Assembly (NCBI GenBank): GCA_035399845.1
Contig: DAOPJV010000001.1
Coordinates: forward strand, 124,001 to 188,000
Direction of reading: 5' to 3'
DNA: 64,000 nt
Source of the DNA: ECT2AJA-110-A sp035399845
GTDB lineage: Bacteria > Planctomycetota > Phycisphaerae > UBA1845 > UTPLA1
Under the pieces are notes generated by a model that saw only the letters and a program-made list of their open reading frames with translations, was not told where the DNA came from and did not search any database. Positions 10,002 through 19,560 of the stretch are shown here, piece by piece. The position numbers and the translations under genes were made by a program. Position 1 is the stretch's first letter. Each line of letters opens with the position of its first letter.

Positions 10002-13000
10002 ATGCAAATGAAACGGACAGGTATTTATCGAATTTATGGTCTCGCGCTGTTCGCAGGCGTGAGTCTGGCGAGCAGCGCGTTCGCCGCGACGATCAACGTC
10101 CCGGCGGATCAGGCGACAATTCAGAACGCGATCAACGCGGCGTCGCCCGGTGACACGATTCTTGTCGCCCCGGGAACCTACAACGAATCGCTCAACATCG
10201 CGACGGCGGAGTTGACGATCCTCTCCACCGCCGGTCGCAACGCGACGACGATTCAGGATTCCCCGGGCGCGGGCAACCCGATCGTGCGAATCTCGGCGCC
10301 GGGAACGACGCTGGGCGGTCCGAACCAGGGCTTTCTGATCCGGCATCTGAACGCCGGCCCGACGACTGTCATTTACGTCGATAGCGATATGATCGGCTTC
10401 CCCGGCGAGGACAACGCGCCACCGACGTCGATCAACGGGAATCGCATCGCCGCGAACCAGGGTTCGAGTGGTATCTATTCCGATGCCGCGCTCGCCGAAA
10501 TCACCTTCAATCTCGAAGGGAATGTCTTCGCAAAGACGGGAGGCGCCTACAGCTTCAATTCGGCGATGTACTTCGACTCGTCGAACCCCGGCAGCGTGAC
10601 GAACGCCGCCTTTTACACGGCGAATCTCAACATCCTGAGCAACGTCGTCAACGACTTCAACTCCCGCGCCGTCTATTTCAACAACAGCGCCTATTCGTCG
10701 GACATCGTCATCGACAACAACACGTTCAACGCGGCCGGCGCAGCGGGCTATGGTTTCTACTGCAGCGATTACCTCTACGACGCCTCGAACATGTGGTTCA
10801 CCAGCAATACCGTCAACGGCGGCGATCAGGGCTTCTACTTCAACCAGGTTGAGAACGGCTCCACGCTTCACGTCGATAACAACACATTCGACGGATTCGC
10901 TTCGTATGGCGTCTATGTGTTCTACCTTTACTACGGCAGCGACCTGACGATCGATGGCAATACGATCATCGGTGACGGCGCCGCGGACTACGGCATTTAC
11001 ACCTATTACTTCGACGAGGGATGCACGGCGAGCATCAGCCGCAACACGATCAGCGATGTAGACTACGCGGGCATCTACCACGAGTACACGTATTACTCGA
11101 TTGTCGATATTCTCGAGAACACGATCGAAGGTAACAGCGCCAATTACGGCATGTTCCTGTACTACTGCTCGGCGACGCTTCTCAATGTCCTCTCCAACAA
11201 CGTGTCGGGCTACGACGACTACGGTCTCTACGTCGATGACTATTTCGAAAACGGCGGCCAGTACCGATTCAACGGCAACACGTTCACGGGTGACGGCACC
11301 GGCAGCGGCATAAACTTCGATGACTACTTCGAGTACGGCCCGTACGTCGAAATCAACAACAACACGATCTCACAGTTCGACGTCTACGGCATCAAGGTCA
11401 ACGAGGTGTACGAAGGCGGCGTCTGCAAGATGAACGGCAACGTTATCACGGCGGCGCCGAACACGGCGACGGCGACCGGCATCTACTGGGAGTACATCGA
11501 AGGTGGCGGCGGAACCGGCGAGGTCGTCGGAAATACGATCGACATGAATGGCAGCGCCCTGGACGGTCTCTACTTCTACAAGCTCGACTATGGCGCCGAT
11601 CTTCTGGTCGATTCAAACAACGTCACGGGCTTCAAGCAGAACGGTCTGTACTTCGATGATTACATCGAGTACGGCGCGACCTGCGTGATCACGAACAACA
11701 ACTTCTTTGGTCATGTTGGCGCCGGCGCCGATTCGGGCGTCAATATTTCGGACTACGTTCAATACGGCTCCCATATCGTCATCAGCAACAACGACATCCG
11801 GGACTACATGGATGAGGGAGTCTACCTCGATTACGTGTACGAGGGCGCCACGGCGCACATCGACGGCAACACGTTGTCGGCGCGGACCAACGCCACGAGT
11901 GGGTACGGCGTCTACATCGACGACGTCGAGTACGGCAGTGACGCCTGGATCCGGAACAACGAGATCGACGTGAACAACGGCGCCAATGATGCGATCTACC
12001 TCTACCACATCGGCTTCGGTTCCAATGCTGTTGTGACGGGGAACACGTGTCTGAACTATCAGGACGCCGGTTTCTTCATGGATGATATTGTTGAGTACAC
12101 GGGTTCGCTGGTTGTGAACGACAACGTCTTCATGGCCGCCGCAGGGACCCCTTCGACTTACGGCGTCTATCTCGATGACTACGTCGAGTACGGCAGCTAC
12201 TTCGAGTGCGTCGGCAACGCCATCAGCAACTTCACAGACTACGGTGTCGGCACGACGTACATCTACTATGGAAGTGACATTGTCTGTGACGACAATGTGA
12301 TCACGGGGCACGCCGACGGCGCCGACTACGGCATCTACATCGCCGACGAGATCGAATACGGCGCATTCTTCAGCTCGATCAGCGGCAACACGATCACGAA
12401 TATCAAGGATGACGGTTCGGACCGGGCCGGTATCTATATCTACGAGCTGTACGAAGGCGCGTTTGTCGATGTCCGCAAGAACGACGTGACGGCCCATCCG
12501 GACGGCGCCGCCTATGGAATCATGGTCGAGTACACGGAGTACGGCAGCGTCTTCGATTTCGCCCTGAACACGATCGCCGGCTTCACGAAGGCGGGCTTCG
12601 AGTTTGACTCGGATATTTCGTATGGCGCGATCGTGACCCTCCGGAACAACGACATCCTGGGCGCGGCCGTCGGTATTCTCTTCAAGGATTACTTCGACTA
12701 TGGCGCTGAGGTGAAGATCCGGAACAACAACATTGACGGCTTCACGGAATATGGCGTGCGGTTCGACAACTACATCAACGCCAGCCTCGTCGATATTTAT
12801 GAGAACTGGTTCACGGGCGGCGTTTCGACCGCTCGCGGCGTGCGAACGTTCGCCGAACTCAATGAGGGAACGGTTCTGAATATCGACGATAACTGCTTCC
12901 GCGATGTCAGCGATGGCGTCGTTCTCTTCGATATCGTCGAAACGGCGATCGCCGCCCTCCGCGGCAACGATTTCTCAGGTGTCAGTGGCGCCGCGATCAT

Positions 13001-13415
13001 CAGTGAGAACGCCGACGCGGATCACGTGGTCGATGCGATCCTGAATTTCATCGCCGGCGCCGGCGTTGCGGGCAACGTCAGCGTCGCGCCCGAACTTGCT
13101 TCGGCGCCCGATCTCGACGGTGACGGCGTGCCCAACTGCGATGATCTCTGCCCCGGTACGGCGCCCGGCGTCGAGGTGGACGAGAATGGCTGTCCGCTGC
13201 CGCCGCCTCCCATGGATGACAACATGAACGACAACATGGGCGGTAATGGCAACGACAACGGCGGCGACAACGGCAATGACAACGGCGGTCCGGCTCCGCA
13301 GCCGAATCCCGAGATGTGTGGTTGCGGCAACGGTGGCATGATGCTCATGCCGCTGGCGGCCGTCGGCTTTGCCGGCATGCGGCGACGCGTGCGAAAGAGC
13401 CGCAAGTCCGCCTGA
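10002..13415 (+). CDS. Secreted right-handed beta-helix repeat protein with C-terminal anchor (copy 2)
   Basis: The tandem paralogue of the gene at 5933, 1,137 residues from the ATG at 10002, which follows a GGGAG ribosome site at good spacing and begins a signal peptide ending ASSAFA. Two in-frame ATGs at 9960 and 9987 are less well placed. The body has the same beta-helix coils, here with striking acidic-Tyr turns such as DDYIEYGATC and YGSDIVCDDN. The Ca-binding motif DLDGDGVPNCDDLCPG, an NDN/Gly linker and the end CGCGNGGMMLMPLAAVGF followed by RRRVRKSRK repeat the anchor design of copy 1. A strong terminator follows. Likely exported and anchored at the surface; role unknown. Confidence 0.88.
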   Translation: MQMKRTGIYRIYGLALFAGVSLASSAFAATINVPADQATIQNAINAASPGDTILVAPGTYNESLNIATAELTILSTAGRNATTIQDSPGAGNPIVRISAPGTTLGGPNQGFLIRHLNAGPTTVIYVDSDMIGFPGEDNAPPTSINGNRIAANQGSSGIYSDAALAEITFNLEGNVFAKTGGAYSFNSAMYFDSSNPGSVTNAAFYTANLNILSNVVNDFNSRAVYFNNSAYSSDIVIDNNTFNAAGAAGYGFYCSDYLYDASNMWFTSNTVNGGDQGFYFNQVENGSTLHVDNNTFDGFASYGVYVFYLYYGSDLTIDGNTIIGDGAADYGIYTYYFDEGCTASISRNTISDVDYAGIYHEYTYYSIVDILENTIEGNSANYGMFLYYCSATLLNVLSNNVSGYDDYGLYVDDYFENGGQYRFNGNTFTGDGTGSGINFDDYFEYGPYVEINNNTISQFDVYGIKVNEVYEGGVCKMNGNVITAAPNTATATGIYWEYIEGGGGTGEVVGNTIDMNGSALDGLYFYKLDYGADLLVDSNNVTGFKQNGLYFDDYIEYGATCVITNNNFFGHVGAGADSGVNISDYVQYGSHIVISNNDIRDYMDEGVYLDYVYEGATAHIDGNTLSARTNATSGYGVYIDDVEYGSDAWIRNNEIDVNNGANDAIYLYHIGFGSNAVVTGNTCLNYQDAGFFMDDIVEYTGSLVVNDNVFMAAAGTPSTYGVYLDDYVEYGSYFECVGNAISNFTDYGVGTTYIYYGSDIVCDDNVITGHADGADYGIYIADEIEYGAFFSSISGNTITNIKDDGSDRAGIYIYELYEGAFVDVRKNDVTAHPDGAAYGIMVEYTEYGSVFDFALNTIAGFTKAGFEFDSDISYGAIVTLRNNDILGAAVGILFKDYFDYGAEVKIRNNNIDGFTEYGVRFDNYINASLVDIYENWFTGGVSTARGVRTFAELNEGTVLNIDDNCFRDVSDGVVLFDIVETAIAALRGNDFSGVSGAAIISENADADHVVDAILNFIAGAGVAGNVSVAPELASAPDLDGDGVPNCDDLCPGTAPGVEVDENGCPLPPPPMDDNMNDNMGGNGNDNGGDNGNDNGGPAPQPNPEMCGCGNGGMMLMPLAAVGFAGMRRRVRKSRKSA

Positions 13416-13456
13416 TTCATGGAGCGTCAGTGGACGCATTGTGATGATTGAAATCG

Positions 13457-13490
13457 AAGGCCCCGCTCGCCCGGCGAGCGGGGCCTTTTC
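13457..13490 (+). terminator. Intrinsic terminator after beta-helix copy 2
   Basis: A 14-base-pair GC-rich stem (left arm 13457-13470, right arm 13474-13487) with a 3-base loop, followed by a short T run. It lies about 40 bases after the stop codon. Confidence 0.85.
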
Positions 13491-13712
13491 ATTTGGCGCA
13501 GGTGGCGCGTCGTCTTTGTATTGCTTGCAATCATTGACGGGCTTTGGCTCATTGCGGGCGTATTGCGCTTTCAATGGCCGGTAGGCGCCCGGCGCGTTGA
13601 ATTCCAGTGCGTTGGCGCTTTACCATGACGGACTGAATCGAGTCCAGGGGGGACCTCCGCACGAAGTCCATTGTCTGTGTAAGTGTTCGTTTATCCGAGG
13701 AAAGGAGCCGCC

Positions 13713-14606
13713 ATGATGTATCGATTGACTGTGATCCTGAGCGCGCTGTCCGTTTGCATTGCCGCGACGGCGAATGCGACGATTCTGACGGGTGACCCGT
13801 CAGCCGACGCGGGTTGGGCCTACGTCGGCCATTCACTGGCCAGCGGAACCTATGTCAAAGGGAGCGCGAACTACGGCTACGACGCGTATTCAGCGGCCTT
13901 TACTGTGCAGGCTGGTTCGGATCTGGAAATCGACGACGCCAACGATCCGTCACTCGACTGGCTCGTCGGAGATACCGTGATCGGCGTTGGCGGTCGGTTC
14001 GCGGATATCACGGCGGGCGCCGCGGGTTGGGGCGCCTTCAGTGGCGATGGCGTGAACAGTCGTCTGCCCGCCAGCACGGGTCCGAAGCTCCAGGCGAAGT
14101 TCGGGACGAGCGCCGCCACGTGGTCCACGAGCACGATCGCGCCCGCGAGTGGCAATGGCAACAGCAGTTCGAGCAGCGGCGGTGGTCGCGTGCAGGTTCG
14201 AACATCGGCGTACTTCCAGACGGGAACGCCCAACCCCGGGCAGACCGAGCCCTGGACGTGGGATGGCAACTCCAACCAACTGCTGGTGCTCGACAAGGAC
14301 TCGCACATCGACTGGGACGGCGCGTCCAGCCAGCCCAGCAAGTACACGGCGCGAATGATCTGGAACTATGACGGTGGTCTCGGCCAGGTCACGAGCTGGC
14401 AGCTCCTGCTGAATGTCTCCCTGCTGGCGCGACAGGCGCCCGTCGATTTCGTGGGGATCATGCCCGCGCCGGGCGATCCGGCGATCATGACGGTGCAGGA
14501 CAACGATGGCCCCTATACCGACGCGCTTGTCACCGTCGTCCCGGAGCCGGCGACGCTGGCGCTGATGATGTTCGGCGCGGCCATGACGCTCCGCCGCCGC
14601 CGCTGA
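13713..14606 (+). CDS. PEP-CTERM sorted secreted protein
   Basis: A 297-residue exported protein. The ATG at 13713 follows an AAAGGAG ribosome site and opens a signal peptide ending ATANA; an upstream in-frame GTG at 13683 is not needed. The C-terminus is a textbook PEP-CTERM signal: VPEPATLALMMFGAAM, then RRRR. Such proteins are cut by an exosortase and attached to the surface or released; no exosortase gene is in this window. The middle is Gly/Ser rich with Trp-containing beta-like stretches and no enzyme motif. Function unknown. Confidence 0.85.
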   Translation: MMYRLTVILSALSVCIAATANATILTGDPSADAGWAYVGHSLASGTYVKGSANYGYDAYSAAFTVQAGSDLEIDDANDPSLDWLVGDTVIGVGGRFADITAGAAGWGAFSGDGVNSRLPASTGPKLQAKFGTSAATWSTSTIAPASGNGNSSSSSGGGRVQVRTSAYFQTGTPNPGQTEPWTWDGNSNQLLVLDKDSHIDWDGASSQPSKYTARMIWNYDGGLGQVTSWQLLLNVSLLARQAPVDFVGIMPAPGDPAIMTVQDNDGPYTDALVTVVPEPATLALMMFGAAMTLRRRR

Positions 14607-15014
14607 TCGGATACAGCTGTATCTCAGGGCGCGATGCCCCCGAGTCGAATCGGGCGCCACGCTCCCCCTCAAAGGGGACGCTGTCCGGGAATTCGAGTGA
14701 GAACTTCCGATTTGCAGAACCGTCGTAAACGCCAATGTTTCCAAGGCCAACACAGCTCCGAAGGAGCGTCAGTTTTTAGCCACGGGTGGAGCGGAGACCG
14801 CATAGCGGTCGGAGCGCAACCCGTGGTTAGCGTTTTTTCCTCGGGTTTAGCCCTGAAAGGGCGACACAATTCCCGGACAGTCTCCCCTACAAAGGGGAGC
14901 ATGGAGATGCGGTCGCTGACTCTGGTCGGCCCTGTCGCGCCTGCGTCTTCGCGACTTCCCATGCCTGCCTTTTGGGGCAAGCATGCCACCCGGCCAGGGA
15001 GCCCCCGCCGAATC
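14607..15014. repeat. Gap filled with dispersed hairpin repeats
   Basis: About 400 bases without a gene. Two copies of one unit lie in inverted orientation near 14659-14698 and 14868-14901, each with the core TTCCCGGACAG next to a small CTCCCC/GGGGAG hairpin. Between them, 14780-14826 forms a large stem-loop (outer arms CCACGGGT and ACCCGTGG, inner arms GACCGC and GCGGTC). The same core recurs at 43068-43098, so this is a family of short intergenic repeats. Confidence 0.65.
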
Positions 15015-16250
15015 TCACATGTGCTTGATGACAGCGTCGCCGAACTCGCTGCACTTCATCAGCGTGGCGCCATCCATCAGGCGTTCGAAATCGTATGTCA
15101 CGGTCCTGGCGCCGATCGCGCCATTCATGCCCTTGATGACGAGGTCCGCGGCGTCCGTCCAGCCCATGTAGCGGAGCATCATCTCACCCGAGAGGATCAG
15201 GCTGCCTGGATTGACCTTGTCCTGGTTCGCATACTTCGGCGCCGTGCCGTGCGTCGCCTCGAAGATCGCGTGACCCGTGTCGTAGTTGATGTTGCCGCCC
15301 GGCGCGATGCCGATGCCGCCGACGCACGCCGCCAGGGCGTCGGAGATGTAGTCGCCGTTGAGGTTCATCGTCGCGATGACATCGTACTCGGCGGGACGCG
15401 TCAGGATCTGCTGGAGGAAGGCGTCGGCGATGACGTCCTTGATCGTGATCTCCCTCCCCGTCTTCGGATTCTTCAGTGTGCACCACGGACCGCCATCGAG
15501 TTCCGTCGCGCCGAAGTCGTCCTGCGAAACCTTGTAGCCCCAGTCACGGAAAGCGCCTTCCGTGAACTTCATGATGTTGCCCTTGTGCACGAGCGTGACG
15601 CTGGATCGATCGTTGTCGATCGCATACTGAATCGCCGCCTTCACAAGACGATGCGTGCCTTCCTGGCTGGTCGGCTTGATGCCGAAGCCGGCCGTCTCGG
15701 GGAATCGCACCTTCCGGAAGCGATCGGGGAAGGCCTCGGCGAAAAGCTGCTTGAACTTCCTGCAGTCGTCCGTGCCGTTCTCGAATTCGATGCCGGCGTA
15801 GATGTCTTCGCTGTTCTCACGGAAGATCACCATGTCCGTCTTTTCCGGCGCCTTGACGGGGCTGGGCACACCTTTGAAGTACTGCACGGGGCGCAGACAA
15901 ACGTAGAGATCGAGCTGCTGGCGAAGCGCGACGTTGAGCGAGCGAATGCCACCGCCGACGGGCGTCGTCAATGGCCCCTTGATACCGACGAGATAGTCAC
16001 GGAAGGCGTCGAGCGTCGCATCGGGAAGCCAGTTGCCGTCCTTGTTGAACGACTCCTCGCCGGCGAGCACCTTCAGCCATTCAATCCTGCGCCTGCCGCC
16101 GGAAGACTTGTCGACCGCGGCGTCCAGCACGCGGACCGTCGAGCGCCAGATGTCCGGACCTGTGCCGTCGCCCTCAATGAACGGAATGACGGGTTGATCC
16201 GGAACGTTGAGCGTACCGTCGGAATTGAGGGTGATCTTGCTGCCAGCCAT
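15015..16250 (-). CDS. icd: NADP-dependent isocitrate dehydrogenase
   Basis: A TCA-cycle enzyme that converts isocitrate to 2-oxoglutarate and CO2 with reduction of NADP. The 411-residue length matches the bacterial dimeric type. Visible motifs are IPFIEGDGTGPDIW near the start, the substrate loop PVGGGIRSLNVALRQ, the phosphorylatable-Ser region, VTLVHKGNIMKFTEG, and the metal-binding NGDYISDALAA. The start at 16250 is chosen because a GGAGG ribosome site lies just before it; an upstream in-frame ATG at 16283 has none. It stands alone on the minus strand. Confidence 0.95.
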   Translation of the reverse strand: MAGSKITLNSDGTLNVPDQPVIPFIEGDGTGPDIWRSTVRVLDAAVDKSSGGRRRIEWLKVLAGEESFNKDGNWLPDATLDAFRDYLVGIKGPLTTPVGGGIRSLNVALRQQLDLYVCLRPVQYFKGVPSPVKAPEKTDMVIFRENSEDIYAGIEFENGTDDCRKFKQLFAEAFPDRFRKVRFPETAGFGIKPTSQEGTHRLVKAAIQYAIDNDRSSVTLVHKGNIMKFTEGAFRDWGYKVSQDDFGATELDGGPWCTLKNPKTGREITIKDVIADAFLQQILTRPAEYDVIATMNLNGDYISDALAACVGGIGIAPGGNINYDTGHAIFEATHGTAPKYANQDKVNPGSLILSGEMMLRYMGWTDAADLVIKGMNGAIGARTVTYDFERLMDGATLMKCSEFGDAVIKHM

Positions 16251-16407
16251 CGTGGAATCGCCTCCGCCTGTGATCGGGTTCAAAGGTGTGTCAAAGCCAT
16301 CTGTAGCATGGCCATGATATTCAGAACGGGGGGCGCCGCCAACGCCGGCCGCCGATACGCCGGTCGTCAGTCGAGGATCATGAGACAGCGGAAATCACGG
16401 ATTCACA

Positions 16408-16680
16408 CTACAGAAACAATTCCCAGACGAAGTAGCTGATGGCGGCGAGCATCATCAGAACCACGGCGCCCGCGGGAACCGCGGCGTTGCTGATCGGATC
16501 GAACCCCGTCTCTCGCCCAAGCTTCAGGGCGGGAATCAGGAACACGAAGGCAATTCCGTAAAGCGTCAGCGTCTGCCAGAGCGGGGCCGCCCAGCCCGGG
16601 CTCCAGATGCCGAGGCTCGTAAAGACAGCCAGACCCACAAATGCCAGATCCCGCTTGGCGCTGAGCGACAGGTTCCCCAT
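16408..16680 (-). CDS. Small membrane protein, 90 residues
   Basis: Starting at the ATG of 16680, which has a GGGGAG ribosome site four bases before it, the protein has three predicted membrane helices (about residues 11-28, 33-52 and 65-85) and a short Lys/Arg loop. I do not recognise a family. The frame continues upstream to 16842, but that extension is Arg-rich and has no ribosome site. It lies upstream of icd on the same strand with 157 bases between them. Confidence 0.6.
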   Translation of the reverse strand: MGNLSLSAKRDLAFVGLAVFTSLGIWSPGWAAPLWQTLTLYGIAFVFLIPALKLGRETGFDPISNAAVPAGAVVLMMLAAISYFVWELFL

Positions 16681-17169
16681 GCGTCTCCCCGAAAGAGTGA
16701 CTCGAGCGTCCGGCGCGACAACGGCTGGCTGCGACCTCCGCAGCCAACGACACGGAATCGACGTGCGAACATACCCAACTCTATGCGGGATCTGAACGCG
16801 TGTGTCCAGCCTAAGCCTTCGGGAAACCGCCACGGGGACCACCCGGAGCCAACACCAACAACGTAACTAATTTCTATGACAATAGTTATGAATCCTCACC
16901 CGCGTCACGATCGAAGGATCGCCCGTCGCAAACGAGAACGACCGGCCCCGGCGTCTCGTCATCGCCGACACAAACCCCGGTCCCTGTTCGGGAACGCGAA
17001 AGCAACCATCGCAGCGGGATCGCGCCTCTCGAACGAGAAGCCCAGGTGATGACGTATGAATTGCTCAGGCCCCCATTCGAGGGAAATGCGATTCGCCGGA
17101 GAATGACGTCACGCGGCGAATCAGCCACAACCTTTTGCCGACAAAGCAGTTGCGCCGTTAATCACACGC
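16681..17169. other. Intergenic region upstream of the fatty-acid operon
   Basis: No gene is supported here. An A+T-rich patch at 16862-16890 contains the arms TAACTA and TAGTTA in inverted orientation, possibly part of the promoter of the minus-strand membrane protein. An 80-codon minus-strand frame at 16886-17128 has unlikely composition and no ribosome site. Confidence 0.45.
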
Positions 17170-17198
17170 TTGACAGTTTTTTGAGAGTCGAATAGATT
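17170..17198 (+). promoter_or_regulatory. Sigma-70 type promoter of rpmF-fab operon
   Basis: TTGACA at 17170-17175 and TAGATT at 17193-17198 with an ideal 17-base spacer. It would start transcription near 17205, giving a leader of about 105 bases before rpmF. Confidence 0.7.
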
Positions 17199-17309
17199 GC
17201 CAAGTTTCGCAGTGAGCTGCTTCACGCGCGGCAGTGGATCGCGCGCAACGCCCGACTCACGGGCCAAGTTTTTTTGACGCCGTGTGTTGTCGGCGTTTGC
17301 AGGTGAGCA

Positions 17310-17495
17310 ATGGTACCGAAGCGAAAAGTTTCGAAGTCATGCAAGCGGGCGCGCAGGTCGCACCACGCCCTTCGACCCGTCAATCTCGTTGAGTGCCCGC
17401 AGTGCGGCACGGCGCGGCTCCCGCACCGGGCCTGCATGGACTGTGGCTACGTCAACGGTCGCATTTCCCTGAAGATGGAAGCCGAAGAGGCCTAG
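17310..17495 (+). CDS. rpmF: 50S ribosomal protein L32
   Basis: A 61-residue basic protein with the L32 opening (MVPKRKVSKSCKRARRSHH) and the zinc-ribbon pairs CPQC and CMDC. It belongs to the large ribosomal subunit. It heads the fatty-acid operon and is followed after 6 bases by plsX, an arrangement seen in many bacteria. The usual upstream partner of the YceD/DUF177 family is missing here. An AGGTGAGC ribosome site precedes the start. Confidence 0.95.
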   Translation: MVPKRKVSKSCKRARRSHHALRPVNLVECPQCGTARLPHRACMDCGYVNGRISLKMEAEEA

Positions 17496-17501
17496 TCCCA
17501 C

Positions 17502-18500
17502 ATGCGCATCGGCATCGACGCGATGGGCGGAGATCATGCGCCCGAAGAGATCGTGCTCGGCGGCGTCCTGGGTTTGAAGTTTCTCGGCCCGGATGATCGC
17601 CTTGTGCTTATTGGGCGCGAGGACAATATCCGTTCGCACCTGCCGACGGATGTCGATCCTCGTATCGAGATCGTGCACACGCCCGAAGTCATCGAGATGG
17701 ATGACTCTCCCGTCGAATCGCTCCGGCAGAAGCGCAAGTCGTCGATCGTCGTCATGGCCAGGATGGCCGCACAGGGAGAACTCGACGCCGTCATCTCCGC
17801 CGGCAACACGGGGGCCTGCGCCGCCGCCTGCCAGCTGCAGATGAAGTCACTCGGCCCTGTTCTTCGTCCCGGGATCGCCGTTGTCCTCCCGACATTCGCA
17901 GGTCCCCTGACCATTTGTGACGCCGGCGCGAATGTCCAGCCGAAGCCGCAGCACCTCCTGCAGTACGCCCAGATGGCCTGCGCCTACGCCTCCGAAATTC
18001 TGGGGATCAAGAATCCTCGCGTCGGCCTGATCTCCGTGGGCGGTGAAGACGTGAAGGGCAGTCCCCTCGTCAAGAAGACAAACGAATTGCTTCGCGCCGA
18101 TCCGACGATCGACTTTGTCGGTAATGTCGAAGGCCGCGAGTTGTTCAGTGGCGCCTGCGAAGTGGGCGTCTGCGACGGATTCGTCGGAAACGTCGTCCTC
18201 AAGCTGACGGAAGGCCTCGCCGAAGGGCTCTTCCGAACGATCCGACGCGAAGTGACCGCCGAGAGCGAAGATCTCGGCCGTCGCATCGAACCCATCTTCG
18301 GCCGAATCTGGCAGAAGCATGACTACAGCGAATACGGTGGCGCGCCACTCCTGGGCGTCAACGGTTCCTGCATCATCTGCCACGGCAGCAGCGAACGGCG
18401 GGCGATCTACAACGCCGTCCGGATCTCGGCCGACTTCGTCAGGAAGAACCTGAACAGTATCATCCTTTCCCGCCTATCGGAGGTCAGCCCGGATGCATGA
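17502..18500 (+). CDS. plsX: Phosphate acyltransferase PlsX
   Basis: A 332-residue enzyme that makes acyl-phosphate from acyl-ACP for phospholipid synthesis. It begins with the family signature MRIGIDAMGGDHAP and has VISAGNTGA, RPGIAVVLPT and the late VCDGFVGNVVLKLTEG motif. Length is normal. It starts 6 bases after rpmF and its 3' end overlaps fabH by 8 bases, so translation is probably coupled. Confidence 0.95.
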   Translation: MRIGIDAMGGDHAPEEIVLGGVLGLKFLGPDDRLVLIGREDNIRSHLPTDVDPRIEIVHTPEVIEMDDSPVESLRQKRKSSIVVMARMAAQGELDAVISAGNTGACAAACQLQMKSLGPVLRPGIAVVLPTFAGPLTICDAGANVQPKPQHLLQYAQMACAYASEILGIKNPRVGLISVGGEDVKGSPLVKKTNELLRADPTIDFVGNVEGRELFSGACEVGVCDGFVGNVVLKLTEGLAEGLFRTIRREVTAESEDLGRRIEPIFGRIWQKHDYSEYGGAPLLGVNGSCIICHGSSERRAIYNAVRISADFVRKNLNSIILSRLSEVSPDA

Positions 18501-19494
18501 ACCGCTGGGGATTCGAATCTCCGGAACCGGACGCGCCGTCCCTGAGCGCATCGTTCACAACCGGGAATTCGAAGGCCGACTGGAAACGAATGACCAGTGG
18601 ATCCGGGAACGAACCGGGATCAGCGAGCGCCGTTACGCCGACCTCTCGAAGGGCGAAACGACGGCCAGTCTCGCCGTCGAGGCCAGCCGCAAAGCCATCG
18701 AGGCCGCGGGACTGACGCCCGACGACATGGATCTGATCATCGTTGCGACGATCACGCCGGAAGCGATTCTTCCGTCGACGGCGTGCTTTGTTCAGCAGGC
18801 GCTCTGTTCGAAGCCCGTTCCGGCCTACGACCTCGTCGCGGCCTGCAGCGGCTTCGTCTATTCGCTGCTGACGGCCGGCGCCATGATCCAGACGGGCCGC
18901 TATAGGCATGTGCTCGTCATCGGCGCCGAAGTCATGACAGTCATCACGGACATGGAGGATCGCGCGACGGCGATCCTGTTCGGTGACGGCGCCGGCGCCG
19001 CCGTGATCTCCGCGACACCCGAGGGCGAGGACTCGGCCCTTCTGCATTCGATCATGAGCGCCGAGGGCAGCGGTGACGCCCTGCTGCACGTGCCGGCCGG
19101 TGGTTCGCGCGTGCCGACGTCGCAGATGACGCTGAACGAGCGTCTGCATTACGTGAAGATGAACGGCCGCGAGGTCTACAAGAAGGCCGTGAAGCGAAAT
19201 CACGACCTGGTCGACCAGACGCTGGCCGAGACGGGCGTCGATCCCAATGACATCAAGCTGGTGATTCCACATCAGTCGAATCTGCGGATCATTACGTCGG
19301 CCCGGGAGCGCATGGGGCTCCCCGAGGATCGGGTCTACATGAACATCGATCGCTTCGGCAACACGTCGGGCGCGTCGATTCCGATCTGCCTGGACGAGTG
19401 TTTCCGAACGGGACGAATTCAGAGGGGCGACTTGCTGCTGCTGATCGCATTTGGCGCCGGATTTACCTGGGGCTCCGCGCTGCTGAGGGTCTGA
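18493..19494 (+). CDS. fabH: 3-oxoacyl-ACP synthase III
   Basis: Starts fatty-acid chains by condensing acetyl-CoA with malonyl-ACP. The 333-residue protein has the complete Cys-His-Asn triad: Cys118 in AACSGF, His260 in PHQSN and Asn290 in FGNTSGAS. Substrate-entry motifs such as NDQWIRERTGI are present. It overlaps plsX by 8 bases and is followed by fabD after 66 bases. Confidence 0.95.
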   Translation: MHEPLGIRISGTGRAVPERIVHNREFEGRLETNDQWIRERTGISERRYADLSKGETTASLAVEASRKAIEAAGLTPDDMDLIIVATITPEAILPSTACFVQQALCSKPVPAYDLVAACSGFVYSLLTAGAMIQTGRYRHVLVIGAEVMTVITDMEDRATAILFGDGAGAAVISATPEGEDSALLHSIMSAEGSGDALLHVPAGGSRVPTSQMTLNERLHYVKMNGREVYKKAVKRNHDLVDQTLAETGVDPNDIKLVIPHQSNLRIITSARERMGLPEDRVYMNIDRFGNTSGASIPICLDECFRTGRIQRGDLLLLIAFGAGFTWGSALLRV

Positions 19495-19560
19495 CAGATC
19501 CGCGCGCGACTTTGCCAGCCTCGATGCTGATCGGGCGGGCGGGAAAGAGAATCAACCAAC

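Noticed and set aside
14634..16439. Plus-strand open frame of about 600 codons across icd
   Set aside because: It is antisense to isocitrate dehydrogenase, whose motifs are complete on the minus strand.
16886..17128. 80-codon minus-strand frame before the fab promoter
   Set aside because: No ribosome site, and low-quality composition.
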